Below are positions 1 through 4,906 of a stretch of 9,443 nt of DNA, one piece after another. The position numbers and the translations under genes are program-made. The notes below the pieces were generated by a model. That model was given only the letters and a program-made list of their open reading frames with translations, was not told where the DNA came from and made no database searches. The stretch comes from Chloroflexota bacterium. GTDB taxonomy: Bacteria > Chloroflexota > Dehalococcoidia > DSTF01 > JACRBR01. The stretch is taken from assembly GCA_025355835.1 (NCBI GenBank), contig JANXYW010000131.1:1-9443 (forward strand). The letters run 5' to 3'. The first letter of the stretch is position 1. Every line of letters begins with the position of its first letter.

Positions 1-90
1 ATGGCGCAGGCCGGCGGCAAAGACGCATCGAAGCTGGACGAGGCGTTGGAGCTGGCGCGAGGGCTGGCGCGCGCTGCTCTGGGAAGTTAG
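1..90 (+). CDS. alaS: Alanyl-tRNA synthetase, C-terminal end (partial)
   Basis: Only the last 29 codons and a TAG stop (88-90) are in the window; the reading frame is open from base 1. The peptide begins MAQAGGKDASKLDEAL, which matches the conserved tail of AlaRS, where a glycine-rich run is followed by a 'P-x-M/F-A-Q-A-G-G-K-D' stretch at the end of the DHHA1/C-Ala region. AlaRS charges tRNA-Ala in the cytoplasm. The ATG at base 1 is an internal methionine, not a start. The call rests on one short conserved motif, supported by the neighbouring ruvX and mltG, which often follow alaS in bacterial genomes. No catalytic residue is visible. Confidence 0.82.
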   Translation: MAQAGGKDASKLDEALELARGLARAALGS

Positions 91-99
91 ACGCGGGAA

Positions 100-133
100 G
101 CGGGATCGCCGTTCCGGCACGGTGTCATCCCGC
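100..133. terminator. Inverted repeat in the alaS/methyltransferase convergent gap (possible terminator)
   Basis: GCGGGAT at 100-106 pairs with ATCCCGC at 127-133, and the loop can itself fold (GCCG 108-111 with CGGC 115-118, or CCGT 109-112 with ACGG 119-122). It lies between two convergent genes, where a bidirectional terminator would be expected. No T-tract follows on either strand, so Rho-independent termination is doubtful. Confidence 0.27.
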
Positions 134-143
134 GCAACCGCTG

Positions 144-168
144 TCATTCTAAGCGCAGCGAAGGATGA
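144..168. repeat. Hairpin-forming dispersed-repeat-like element
   Basis: TCATTCT at 144-150 pairs with AGGATGA at 162-168 (7 bp with one G-T pair) around an 11-nt loop. The wording resembles a repeat I remember as common in intergenic DNA of several bacterial phyla (TGTCATTCTGAGCGNAGCG followed by an AAGAATG-type arm); this would be a diverged copy. The resemblance is from memory. It ends 11 nt from the methyltransferase stop, so it would sit in that transcript's 3' end. Confidence 0.45.
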
Positions 169-179
169 GAGTATTGAGC

Positions 180-740
180 TCACACCTTCGCGCGGAACTG
201 GATGACGTACGGGTTTACGTCGACCGTTGCTTCGGAGAAGCCGGCGCGTTTGAGGCGATCCGCAAGTTCGTCCGGGACGAGCGGGACGCAGATGTCGTCG
301 ACGTGGAGGCCGCGGAACTCCGGGCTGTCTTTGCTGTCGACGCCGGCGAACGTGCCGCCGGGCTGCAGGACGCGCGCGACTTGCGCGAACAGCTGATCCT
401 GCTGTTCGGGCGATGGCACGTGATGGAGCATCGTGAACGATAGCGCGGCGGTAAAGCGCTTGTCCGGGAACGGTAGCGCCGTTGCGTCGGCCTCGGCTAC
501 CTCGACGTTCGTGCCGGCCATGCGCACGCGCAGCGCTTCGGCGAGATCAGGATCGATCTCGACGGCGGTGAGGCGCGCCGTCATGTGGCGGAGGATGTCG
601 GTCGTGCGGCCGGGGCCGGGGCCGACCTCCAGCACATCGTCGCCGAGCGTGACGCCTTCGAGCGCGCCGGGGATGATCCACTTCTTGACCGATTCCGCCC
701 ACTCGTCGCTCGAACACAGCTTGAGGTGCAACGCGTTCAC
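180..740 (-). CDS. Class I SAM-dependent methyltransferase
   Basis: A 186-residue protein with the Rossmann-like methyltransferase fold (Methyltransf_11 type). Motif I is VLEVGPGPGRTT (residues 36-47), followed by an acidic residue after strand beta-2 (E61, D63). The motif II region is DATALPF (85-91), then SFTMLHHVP (101-109), and RVLQPGG (123-129) is the usual post-motif III signature. The C-terminal part (about 140-186) is short and would hold substrate determinants. The protein is soluble with no signal peptide. The substrate cannot be read from sequence; the N-terminal 'LCSSDEWAESV' and 'PGPG' wording resembles small actinobacterial and Chloroflexota methyltransferases of unknown substrate. 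The start is GTG, supported by a GGAGG 7 nt upstream. It is transcribed against alaS and away from ruvX, so it looks like an insertion between those genes and is probably independently regulated. Confidence 0.88.
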   Translation of the reverse strand: MNALHLKLCSSDEWAESVKKWIIPGALEGVTLGDDVLEVGPGPGRTTDILRHMTARLTAVEIDPDLAEALRVRMAGTNVEVAEADATALPFPDKRFTAALSFTMLHHVPSPEQQDQLFAQVARVLQPGGTFAGVDSKDSPEFRGLHVDDICVPLVPDELADRLKRAGFSEATVDVNPYVIQFRAKV

Positions 741-869
741 TACTCCGCCTCCGTGTCGTGCGGCATCGCGCCAGCGATCTCGGCTAGCGTCGTGCGCTCC
801 CTGAATATACGCCCGCTGTTGGCGCGAAGCACGCCAGCGTCTGCGATTCGCGCTCGGTATCCTCTAGCG
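741..869. promoter_or_regulatory. Divergent intergenic region, methyltransferase / ruvX
   Basis: This 129-nt gap lies between divergent starts and should hold promoters for both sides. The only hexamer I would point to is TATATT on the - strand (plus coordinates 804-809), a fair -10 for the methyltransferase, but without a convincing -35. I see no good sigma-70 promoter for ruvX and no clear Shine-Dalgarno before its ATG. The position supports the call; the boxes are weak. Confidence 0.3.
748..752 (-). promoter_or_regulatory. Ribosome binding site fixing the GTG start of the methyltransferase
   Basis: On the - strand GGAGG ends 7 nt before GTG (738-740). This is one of the strongest Shine-Dalgarno matches in the window and supports the GTG start. 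Confidence 0.7.
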
Positions 870-1334
870 ATGAATGTGAATGACGCGATGCCGTCGCGAA
901 TGCTCGGCGTGGACTTTGGGGCGCAGCGGATCGGCGTCGCCGTGAGCGAAGGACGGGTCGCTGTGCCGCTGACGATCGTTGAGCACGAGAATCGCGAGCA
1001 GGATCTCGAACGCGTGGCAACGATCGCGCGCGAGCGTGACGTGGCCGCAGTCGTCGTCGGCATGCCGGTGCTGGAGTCGGGCGAAGAAGGCGAACAGGCG
1101 AGGCGGACGAGGCGCTTCGGCGACGCACTCGCGCGGCGGCTCGATGTGCCGGTGGTGTATCAGGACGAGCGCTATTCGTCGGTACGCGCGGAGGCGGCGA
1201 TGGCCGATGCGGGCGCCGTTCGCGGACGCCCGTCGCAGCGCGGCGGCAAACGTGGCATCGACGATGCGGCGGCGGCGGTGATCTTGCAGGCGTACATCGA
1301 TGCGGCAACCGCGCCAGAGACGGGTGCGCGATGA
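870..1334 (+). CDS. ruvX: RuvX/YqgF-family pre-16S rRNA nuclease / putative Holliday junction resolvase
   Basis: A 154-residue protein from ATG 870 with an RNase H-like fold. The first strand carries MLGVDFGAQRIGVAVS (11-26, catalytic D15). VVVGMP (61-66) matches the family's GxP turn. YQDERYSS (97-104, with E100) and KRGIDDAAAAVILQAYID (127-144, D131/D132) complete the acidic active site. E. coli YqgF matures the 5' end of 16S rRNA; a Holliday junction role is also proposed for the family. Length is normal (about 140-155). The start is uncertain: ATGs at 870, 888 and 900 are all in frame, none has a strong Shine-Dalgarno, and the conserved core begins at the third. The stop overlaps the mltG start by 4 nt (ATGA), so the two are probably translationally coupled. 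The frame stays open upstream into the methyltransferase, but that extension is not conserved-looking. Confidence 0.93.
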   Translation: MNVNDAMPSRMLGVDFGAQRIGVAVSEGRVAVPLTIVEHENREQDLERVATIARERDVAAVVVGMPVLESGEEGEQARRTRRFGDALARRLDVPVVYQDERYSSVRAEAAMADAGAVRGRPSQRGGKRGIDDAAAAVILQAYIDAATAPETGAR

Positions 1335-2389
1335 CGTATCGGGTGCTGGCCGGTGTGGTGACGGTGTTCGCCGTGGCGTTGACCATCGGCATGGCGTGGT
1401 TCGTCATGGGCACGCCGGGTTCGGTCTTCTCTGACGAGTCGGAGCGGCCCGTACCGCCCATCGCGGCGAATGGCGCGCCAGTGATCGTGACCGTGAAGCA
1501 AGGCGAGAACGCCAAGACGATCGGCGCCGAGCTGCAGCGGCAGGGCGTGATCCGCAGCAGCCGGCTGTTCGAGATCATGGTCGGGCTGCGCGGCGTGCAG
1601 AATTCGCTCGAAGCCGGCGACTACGAGTTCGATCCGGGCACGCCGGTGATCGTCGTCGTCGACCGCATCGCCGCCGGGAAGACCGCGTCGCGCGACGTCG
1701 TGATCCCGGAGGGACGCCGCGTCGAGGAGGTCGGCGACATCCTCGAGCAAGCGGGCGTGATCTCGAAGCACACGTTTCTGGCTGCCCTCGTGAAGTCGCA
1801 ATACGACGAGCCGTTTTTGCAGCAGGTGCGCGCGAGCAGCCTCGAAGGCTTCGTCTTTCCGGCGAAGTACGAGTTCCATCGCGGCGCGAAGGCCGAAGAA
1901 GTGGTCGATACGCTGCTGCGCGGCTTTCAAACCAACGTCGCCGACAACGTGCAGCTTGAGGGGCAGGATCTGACGCTGGAACAGGTCGTCACGCTGGCAT
2001 CGATTGTCGAGCGCGAAGCGCAGACGTCGTCCGAGCGCCCGATCATCGCGAGCGTCTTCCTCAATCGCCTGAAGGCGGGCATTCCATTGCAGGCAGACCC
2101 TACGGTGCAGTACGCCGTGGCGAGCGACGCCGCGAGCGTGCGCCAGTACACGTACTGGAAGAAGGAGTTGACCGTCGGCGATCTCAAGATCGATTCTCCG
2201 TACAATACGTACGCCGTAGCCAGCCTGCCGCCGGGGCCGATCGCGAACCCCGGGCTCGCGTCAATCGAGGCGGTGGTGCGGCCGGCCGTGACGAACTACC
2301 TGTTCTTCGAAGCGAAGGGCGACGGCACACACGTCTTCGCCGAAACGCTGGAAGAGCATCTGCGAAACGTCGAGAAGTACCGCCAGTAG
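1331..2389 (+). CDS. mltG: Endolytic murein transglycosylase MltG (YceG-like)
   Basis: A 352-residue inner-membrane protein. The N-terminus (about residues 5-27) is a hydrophobic anchor with no lipobox, so a single-pass protein with its bulk outside the membrane. A LysM-like subdomain follows (about 51-110, with 'VTVKQGENAKTIGAELQRQG'), then the catalytic YceG domain (about 120-350). The signature TLASIVEREA (221-230) holds the catalytic glutamate (E227, equivalent to E. coli E218). SVFLNRL, LQADPTVQYA (253-262), DSPYNTY (288-294) and LPPGPIANPG (299-308) are all conserved positions. The enzyme cuts nascent glycan strands and is thought to set their length. ATG 1331 overlaps the ruvX stop. 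Length is typical and every expected motif is present. Confidence 0.96.
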   Translation: MTYRVLAGVVTVFAVALTIGMAWFVMGTPGSVFSDESERPVPPIAANGAPVIVTVKQGENAKTIGAELQRQGVIRSSRLFEIMVGLRGVQNSLEAGDYEFDPGTPVIVVVDRIAAGKTASRDVVIPEGRRVEEVGDILEQAGVISKHTFLAALVKSQYDEPFLQQVRASSLEGFVFPAKYEFHRGAKAEEVVDTLLRGFQTNVADNVQLEGQDLTLEQVVTLASIVEREAQTSSERPIIASVFLNRLKAGIPLQADPTVQYAVASDAASVRQYTYWKKELTVGDLKIDSPYNTYAVASLPPGPIANPGLASIEAVVRPAVTNYLFFEAKGDGTHVFAETLEEHLRNVEKYRQ

Positions 2390-2393
2390 TAGT

Positions 2394-2398
2394 AGGAG
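2394..2398 (+). promoter_or_regulatory. Ribosome binding site for aroE
   Basis: AGGAG ends 7 nt before GTG 2406 and lies just after the mltG stop (2387-2389). It decides the GTG start and indicates co-transcription with mltG. Confidence 0.7.
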
Positions 2399-2405
2399 CA
2401 GCATC

Positions 2406-3260
2406 GTGACGAAGCGCGCCGGAGTCATCGGCACCCCGCTGGGACACACAGTCAGCCCGGCGATCTTCAAGGCGGCGTTCGACGCGGCCGGCATCGACGC
2501 TGCGTATGAAGCGTGGGACACGGCGCCCGACGTGCTCGAAGGCCGCGTCAACTCGTTGCGCGGCGGTGACTTCTTCGGCGCGAACGTGACGATCCCGCAC
2601 AAGCAGACGGTGCTGCCGTTCCTCGACGAGACCAGCGAGACGGCAGCGAAGGCCGGCGCAGTCAACACGATCGTCCACACCGACGGCAAACTGGTCGGCC
2701 ACAACACCGACGTCGCGGGCTTCGCGCGATCGCTGCGCGAAGATGCCGGCTTCGACGCCAAGGGCAAGCGCACGATGATCCTCGGCGCCGGCGGCGCGTC
2801 GCGCGCGGTAGCGCTCGCGCTGGTGCAGGCGGGCGCGTCCGTCATCTTTGTGATCGGCCGCCAACCGCGTAAGACGGAAGGCGTCGTGCTGGCGATGAAG
2901 CCGCTGACGCCATCGGGCACGACGATCAGTTGGGCGTATTGGGGCGACGGCTCGTTCCTGCGGTCGCTGAAGGAAGCCGATCTCGTGGTGAACTGCACAC
3001 CGATCGGCGTCGCGACATCCGCGACCGCCAGCCAGTCGCCGCTGCCGGCAGATCTGATCGAGGAGCGCACAACAGTGTTCGATCTCGTGTACAACCCCGC
3101 CGAGACGCCACTGACGCTGGCGGCGAAGTCGCGCGGCGCGAAGGCCGTCACGGGCCTCGGCATGCTGGTGTACCAGGCAGCCGAGTCGTTCAAGCTGTGG
3201 ACGGCGAAGGACGCCGATACGGCCGCGATGTTCGCGGCGGCGCGCGCGGCGTTGGGTTAG
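2406..3260 (+). CDS. aroE: Shikimate dehydrogenase (NADP+)
   Basis: A 284-residue enzyme that reduces 3-dehydroshikimate to shikimate. The N-terminal substrate domain shows GVIGTPLGHTVSPAIF (6-21); of the two family serines that hold the shikimate carboxylate, the first is Thr (T15) and the second is S17. NVTIPHK (60-66) gives the catalytic lysine K66, and NTDVAGF (100-106) the catalytic aspartate D102. The nucleotide domain has the glycine-rich loop LGAGGASRAV (126-135), and VVNCTPIGV further on is the usual late motif. GLGMLVYQAAESF near the C-terminus carries the conserved substrate-binding glutamine. The GTG start is set by AGGAG upstream. It sits 16 nt after mltG and is probably in the same transcript. 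A REP hairpin begins 15 nt after its stop, so the mRNA 3' end may be structured. The remaining aro genes resume after the REP/RAYT island. Confidence 0.96.
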   Translation: MTKRAGVIGTPLGHTVSPAIFKAAFDAAGIDAAYEAWDTAPDVLEGRVNSLRGGDFFGANVTIPHKQTVLPFLDETSETAAKAGAVNTIVHTDGKLVGHNTDVAGFARSLREDAGFDAKGKRTMILGAGGASRAVALALVQAGASVIFVIGRQPRKTEGVVLAMKPLTPSGTTISWAYWGDGSFLRSLKEADLVVNCTPIGVATSATASQSPLPADLIEERTTVFDLVYNPAETPLTLAAKSRGAKAVTGLGMLVYQAAESFKLWTAKDADTAAMFAAARAALG

Positions 3261-3274
3261 AGAACGCTCGTCCG

Positions 3275-3298
3275 GTAGGGGCGTTCCGCAGAATGCCC
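3275..3298 (+). repeat. REP hairpin 1 (family A)
   Basis: GTAG (3275-3278), arm GGGCGTTC, loop CGCA, arm GAATGCCC. The stem is 8 bp with one G-T pair on the GTAG strand. It begins 15 nt after the aroE stop, so it will be in the aroE mRNA 3' region. Confidence 0.8.
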
Positions 3299-3396
3299 GC
3301 GTCTGGTGCCGAACAGGCAGTCGTTGCGGCGCTGGATCGGGCAGCAGCGGTCTTCCGTGGATCGTCGTCGAGTTTGGGCACGGTCGCCCCACCCGT

Positions 3397-3420
3397 GGGC
3401 ACTCTACGGAATGCCCCTAC
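3397..3420 (-). repeat. REP hairpin 2 (family A), inverted
   Basis: On the - strand: GTAG (plus 3417-3420), arm GGGCATTC, loop CGTA, arm GAGTGCCC, with one G-T pair. Together with hairpin 1, 98 nt away and opposite in direction, it forms a BIME-like inverted pair. Confidence 0.8.
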
Positions 3421-3505
3421 ATGTCGGTTTGTCTCCGGCACTAGGCCATTCGTGATCCCGGCAGCCTAAGGCTCAGCGTCGGAAAGGGAATAGTGCTGCC
3501 GCACA

Positions 3506-3525
3506 GGCATGTTTCGTAGCATGCC
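3506..3525 (+). repeat. Degenerate REP hairpin 3
   Basis: GGCATG (3506-3511) pairs with CATGCC (3520-3525), extended inward by a T-G and a T-A pair around loop TCGT. It shares CGTAG and ATGCCCGCGTC wording with the other copies (compare after hairpin 1) but has lost the 5' GTAG. It lies 17 nt beyond the stop of the transposase. Confidence 0.5.
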
Positions 3526-3541
3526 CGCGTCGTTGCGCCGA

Positions 3542-4084
3542 CTACACCCGTCCAGCCGGATTCTCCTTATCCATCTCCCACTGCCGCGGATTGTCGATGA
3601 TGTACTGCCGAATCGCCTGCAGCTCCCGCTCGTTCCGGATCACGCGCTCGAAATAGTTTCGTTGCCATACGGGTTCAACGAACCCGAGCTCGCAGATCCG
3701 TCGCGTGACCGCCCCTTTGAAGTTCCGAATGACGACTGGCAGCGAACCCGTCATGGATGATCCAAATGATCGCGTAGGGGCATTCCGTAGAATGCCCTGG
3801 TCGTCCTGCAGCAGAAATATGATCCCATGGAAATGGTTCGGCATGACGACGAACTGGTCGACCTCGACGTTCGAGCGCAGTTCGGCACAGCGAAGCCATT
3901 CCTCCGCGACGATCCTTCCCGCAGCGTTTAGATCCATCGCCTCATCGACGATGCTGCCGAAGAGTTCACGTCGCTCGTGTGTGACCAGCGTGACGAAGTA
4001 CGCGCCGTGGGTTGCGTAGTCGAGATCGCGGAGGCGGATCGAGCGGCGACGGTGTTGTGCGGATGCGTTGTCGAAATCGGGCAT
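3542..4084 (-). CDS. REP-associated tyrosine transposase (RAYT; IS200-like Y1 family)
   Basis: A 180-residue single-domain HUH nuclease. RDLDYATHGAYFVTLVTHER (19-38) is the typical first strand. The metal-binding HUH motif is H84-F85-H86 in VVMPNHFHGI (79-88). VIRNFKGAVTRRI (118-130), PVWQRNYFERVIRNERELQAI and QYIIDNPRQW (160-169) are characteristic of RAYTs, with Y161 the expected nucleophile by analogy with E. coli TnpA-REP Y115. RAYTs nick single-stranded REP DNA next to a GTAG-type tetranucleotide at the foot of a hairpin; such hairpins flank this gene. Length is normal and the catalytic set is intact, so it may be active. Residues 97-104 (GILRNAPT) are encoded by a REP hairpin within the gene, in the variable loop between the HUH strand and the next helix. 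The ATG start has only a weak GAGG-like site close by; hairpin 5 begins 17 nt upstream of it. Confidence 0.93.
   Translation of the reverse strand: MPDFDNASAQHRRRSIRLRDLDYATHGAYFVTLVTHERRELFGSIVDEAMDLNAAGRIVAEEWLRCAELRSNVEVDQFVVMPNHFHGIIFLLQDDQGILRNAPTRSFGSSMTGSLPVVIRNFKGAVTRRICELGFVEPVWQRNYFERVIRNERELQAIRQYIIDNPRQWEMDKENPAGRV
3774..3797 (+). repeat. REP hairpin 4 (family A), inside the transposase coding sequence
   Basis: GTAG (3774-3777), arm GGGCATTC (3778-3785), loop CGTA, arm GAATGCCC (3790-3797): a perfect 8-bp stem. It lies in the RAYT gene, antisense to it, and preserves the reading frame. The 28 nt at 3771-3798 are identical to the reverse complement of 4101-4128 (hairpin 5). Confidence 0.9.
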
Positions 4085-4101
4085 CCTCGCCTCGCGGGGG
4101 A

Positions 4102-4125
4102 GGGCATTCTACGGAATGCCCCTAC
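4102..4125 (-). repeat. REP hairpin 5 (family A), upstream of the transposase
   Basis: On the - strand: GTAG (plus 4122-4125), arm GGGCATTC, loop CGTA, arm GAATGCCC, a perfect 8-bp stem. It points into the RAYT gene from 17 nt upstream, so it may sit in its 5' leader or promoter. A second small stem, GGAGA/TCTCC, lies at 4127-4140. Confidence 0.9.
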
Positions 4126-4144
4126 GCGGAGATTGGTCTCCAAC

Positions 4145-4179
4145 TTGACCTTGTACCTGATTGACACTGTACAGGCGTC
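4145..4179 (+). promoter_or_regulatory. Candidate promoter for the membrane protein-aroC unit
   Basis: TTGACC at 4145-4150 and a perfect -35 hexamer TTGACA at 4161-4166 form a direct TTGAC repeat 16 nt apart. The best -10 for the first is the poor TGTACA (4168-4173, 17-nt spacing). The second has no good -10. CTTGTAC and GTACAGG also form an imperfect inverted repeat here, possibly an operator. A promoter is expected because the REP/RAYT island separates these genes from aroE, but the boxes are weak. Confidence 0.3.
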
Positions 4180-4234
4180 CTGTCCGTGGTTACGCCATCG
4201 CACGGCATCGTGGGCTATCTGCCATACTTCCGTT

Positions 4235-4906
4235 GTGACATTGCCGCTGCTGGCTGCTTCGGACTACGGGCTTGTGATCGCTGTTGCGGTTCTGTTCCTG
4301 ATGTTCTTTGCGGTGGGCTGGGTGATCATGCAGGGGACGCGGGCGCAGATGGCCTGGCGGCGCGCGGTGGACGCGGGCGATGTGCCCACGATCCGAATGT
4401 TGGTCGGCGAAGAGCTGCTGCGCTGGAAGACGATTCGCATGCCGAAGGGCACCCGGCCGTCAGTCTGGCACGGCGTGCAGAGCGCCGAACTCGTCGACGT
4501 GCAGCCGGACGGCGTGCGCATTACAGCTTCTGCTGATGGCCAGTACGCGCAGGTCGACGGCGAACGCCGCGAAGTGAGCGGCCCGCTCGCCGAAGGCATG
4601 CGCGTGACGGCGAAGTTGGCCGACATGGTGCTCTACGACATTCCGAACGCGAAACTGCCGTACGTGCAGATCGACATCTACAGCACGTATCGCGACGACA
4701 CGGGCTCATCGCAGCGCTGCATCTTGTCGACGAAGTGCCAGCGCGATGTGGCGGACGTGCTGGCCTGGGACGAGATGGACGCCGAAGAGGTCGTGCAGGC
4801 GTTCGGCGGGCGCTTCCTGCTGGACGACCGCGGTAATCCGCTGGCGGTGAATCCCGAATCGACCACGGCCTCCGGCGTGCCGGCGGCGTTCTACAAGGAC
4901 GACTAG
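4235..4906 (+). CDS. Unrecognised single-pass membrane protein coupled to aroC
   Basis: I do not recognise this family. From GTG 4235 it is 223 residues: a short N-terminus, one strong transmembrane segment (about 12-31, YGLVIAVAVLFLMFFAVGWV), a basic stretch and then about 185 soluble residues. The soluble part is rich in beta-prone alternation (for example SAELVDVQPDGVRITASADG) with two cysteines (in 'RCILSTKC'), and ends in FYKDD. By the positive-inside rule the basic residues after the segment suggest a cytoplasmic C-terminal domain. Its TAG overlaps the GTG start of aroC by one base, so it is very likely co-translated with aroC. The start is uncertain: no clear Shine-Dalgarno exists, TTG 4241 is an alternative, and the frame is open back to 3977, through REP hairpin 5. 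I reject that extension because it lies over the antisense transposase and REP sequence. Codon pattern resembles the aro genes, so a resident gene is likely. Confidence 0.75.
   Translation: MTLPLLAASDYGLVIAVAVLFLMFFAVGWVIMQGTRAQMAWRRAVDAGDVPTIRMLVGEELLRWKTIRMPKGTRPSVWHGVQSAELVDVQPDGVRITASADGQYAQVDGERREVSGPLAEGMRVTAKLADMVLYDIPNAKLPYVQIDIYSTYRDDTGSSQRCILSTKCQRDVADVLAWDEMDAEEVVQAFGGRFLLDDRGNPLAVNPESTTASGVPAAFYKDD

Larger units (their letters stand above)
3275..4125. mobile_element. REP/RAYT island (REPtron-like) inserted in the aro cluster
   Basis: A block spanning five short hairpins and one REP-associated tyrosine transposase gene, between aroE and the membrane protein preceding aroC. Hairpins lie at 3275-3298 (+), 3397-3420 (-), 3506-3525 (degenerate, +-like), 3774-3797 (+, inside the transposase gene) and 4102-4125 (-). 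Four have GTAG immediately 5' of an 8-bp stem with a 4-nt loop, which is the architecture known for REP sequences processed by RAYT proteins. I see no longer terminal inverted repeat or target duplication, consistent with the IS200/RAYT class. The 3261-3541 stretch between aroE and the transposase otherwise has no gene I can support. Element boundaries are inferred from the outer hairpins. Confidence 0.75.

Noticed and set aside
165..804. + strand frames over the methyltransferase region
   Set aside because: They are antisense to a methyltransferase with all motifs intact, and the upstream extension of ruvX into this area is not family-like.
784..1930. Overlapping - strand frames (264 and 252 codons) opposite ruvX and mltG
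   Set aside because: Low-complexity antisense shadows of two recognised genes, with no ribosome binding site or domain.
2184..3392. Long open frame (402 codons) on the - strand across aroE
   Set aside because: It is antisense to a well-conserved aroE, its protein is Arg/Ala-rich with no domain, and such frames are common opposite GC-rich genes.
3275..4125. CRISPR array as the explanation of the repeated GTAGGGGC hairpins
   Set aside because: Copies are few, alternate in orientation, are unevenly spaced and one lies in a gene; there are no spacers of regular length.
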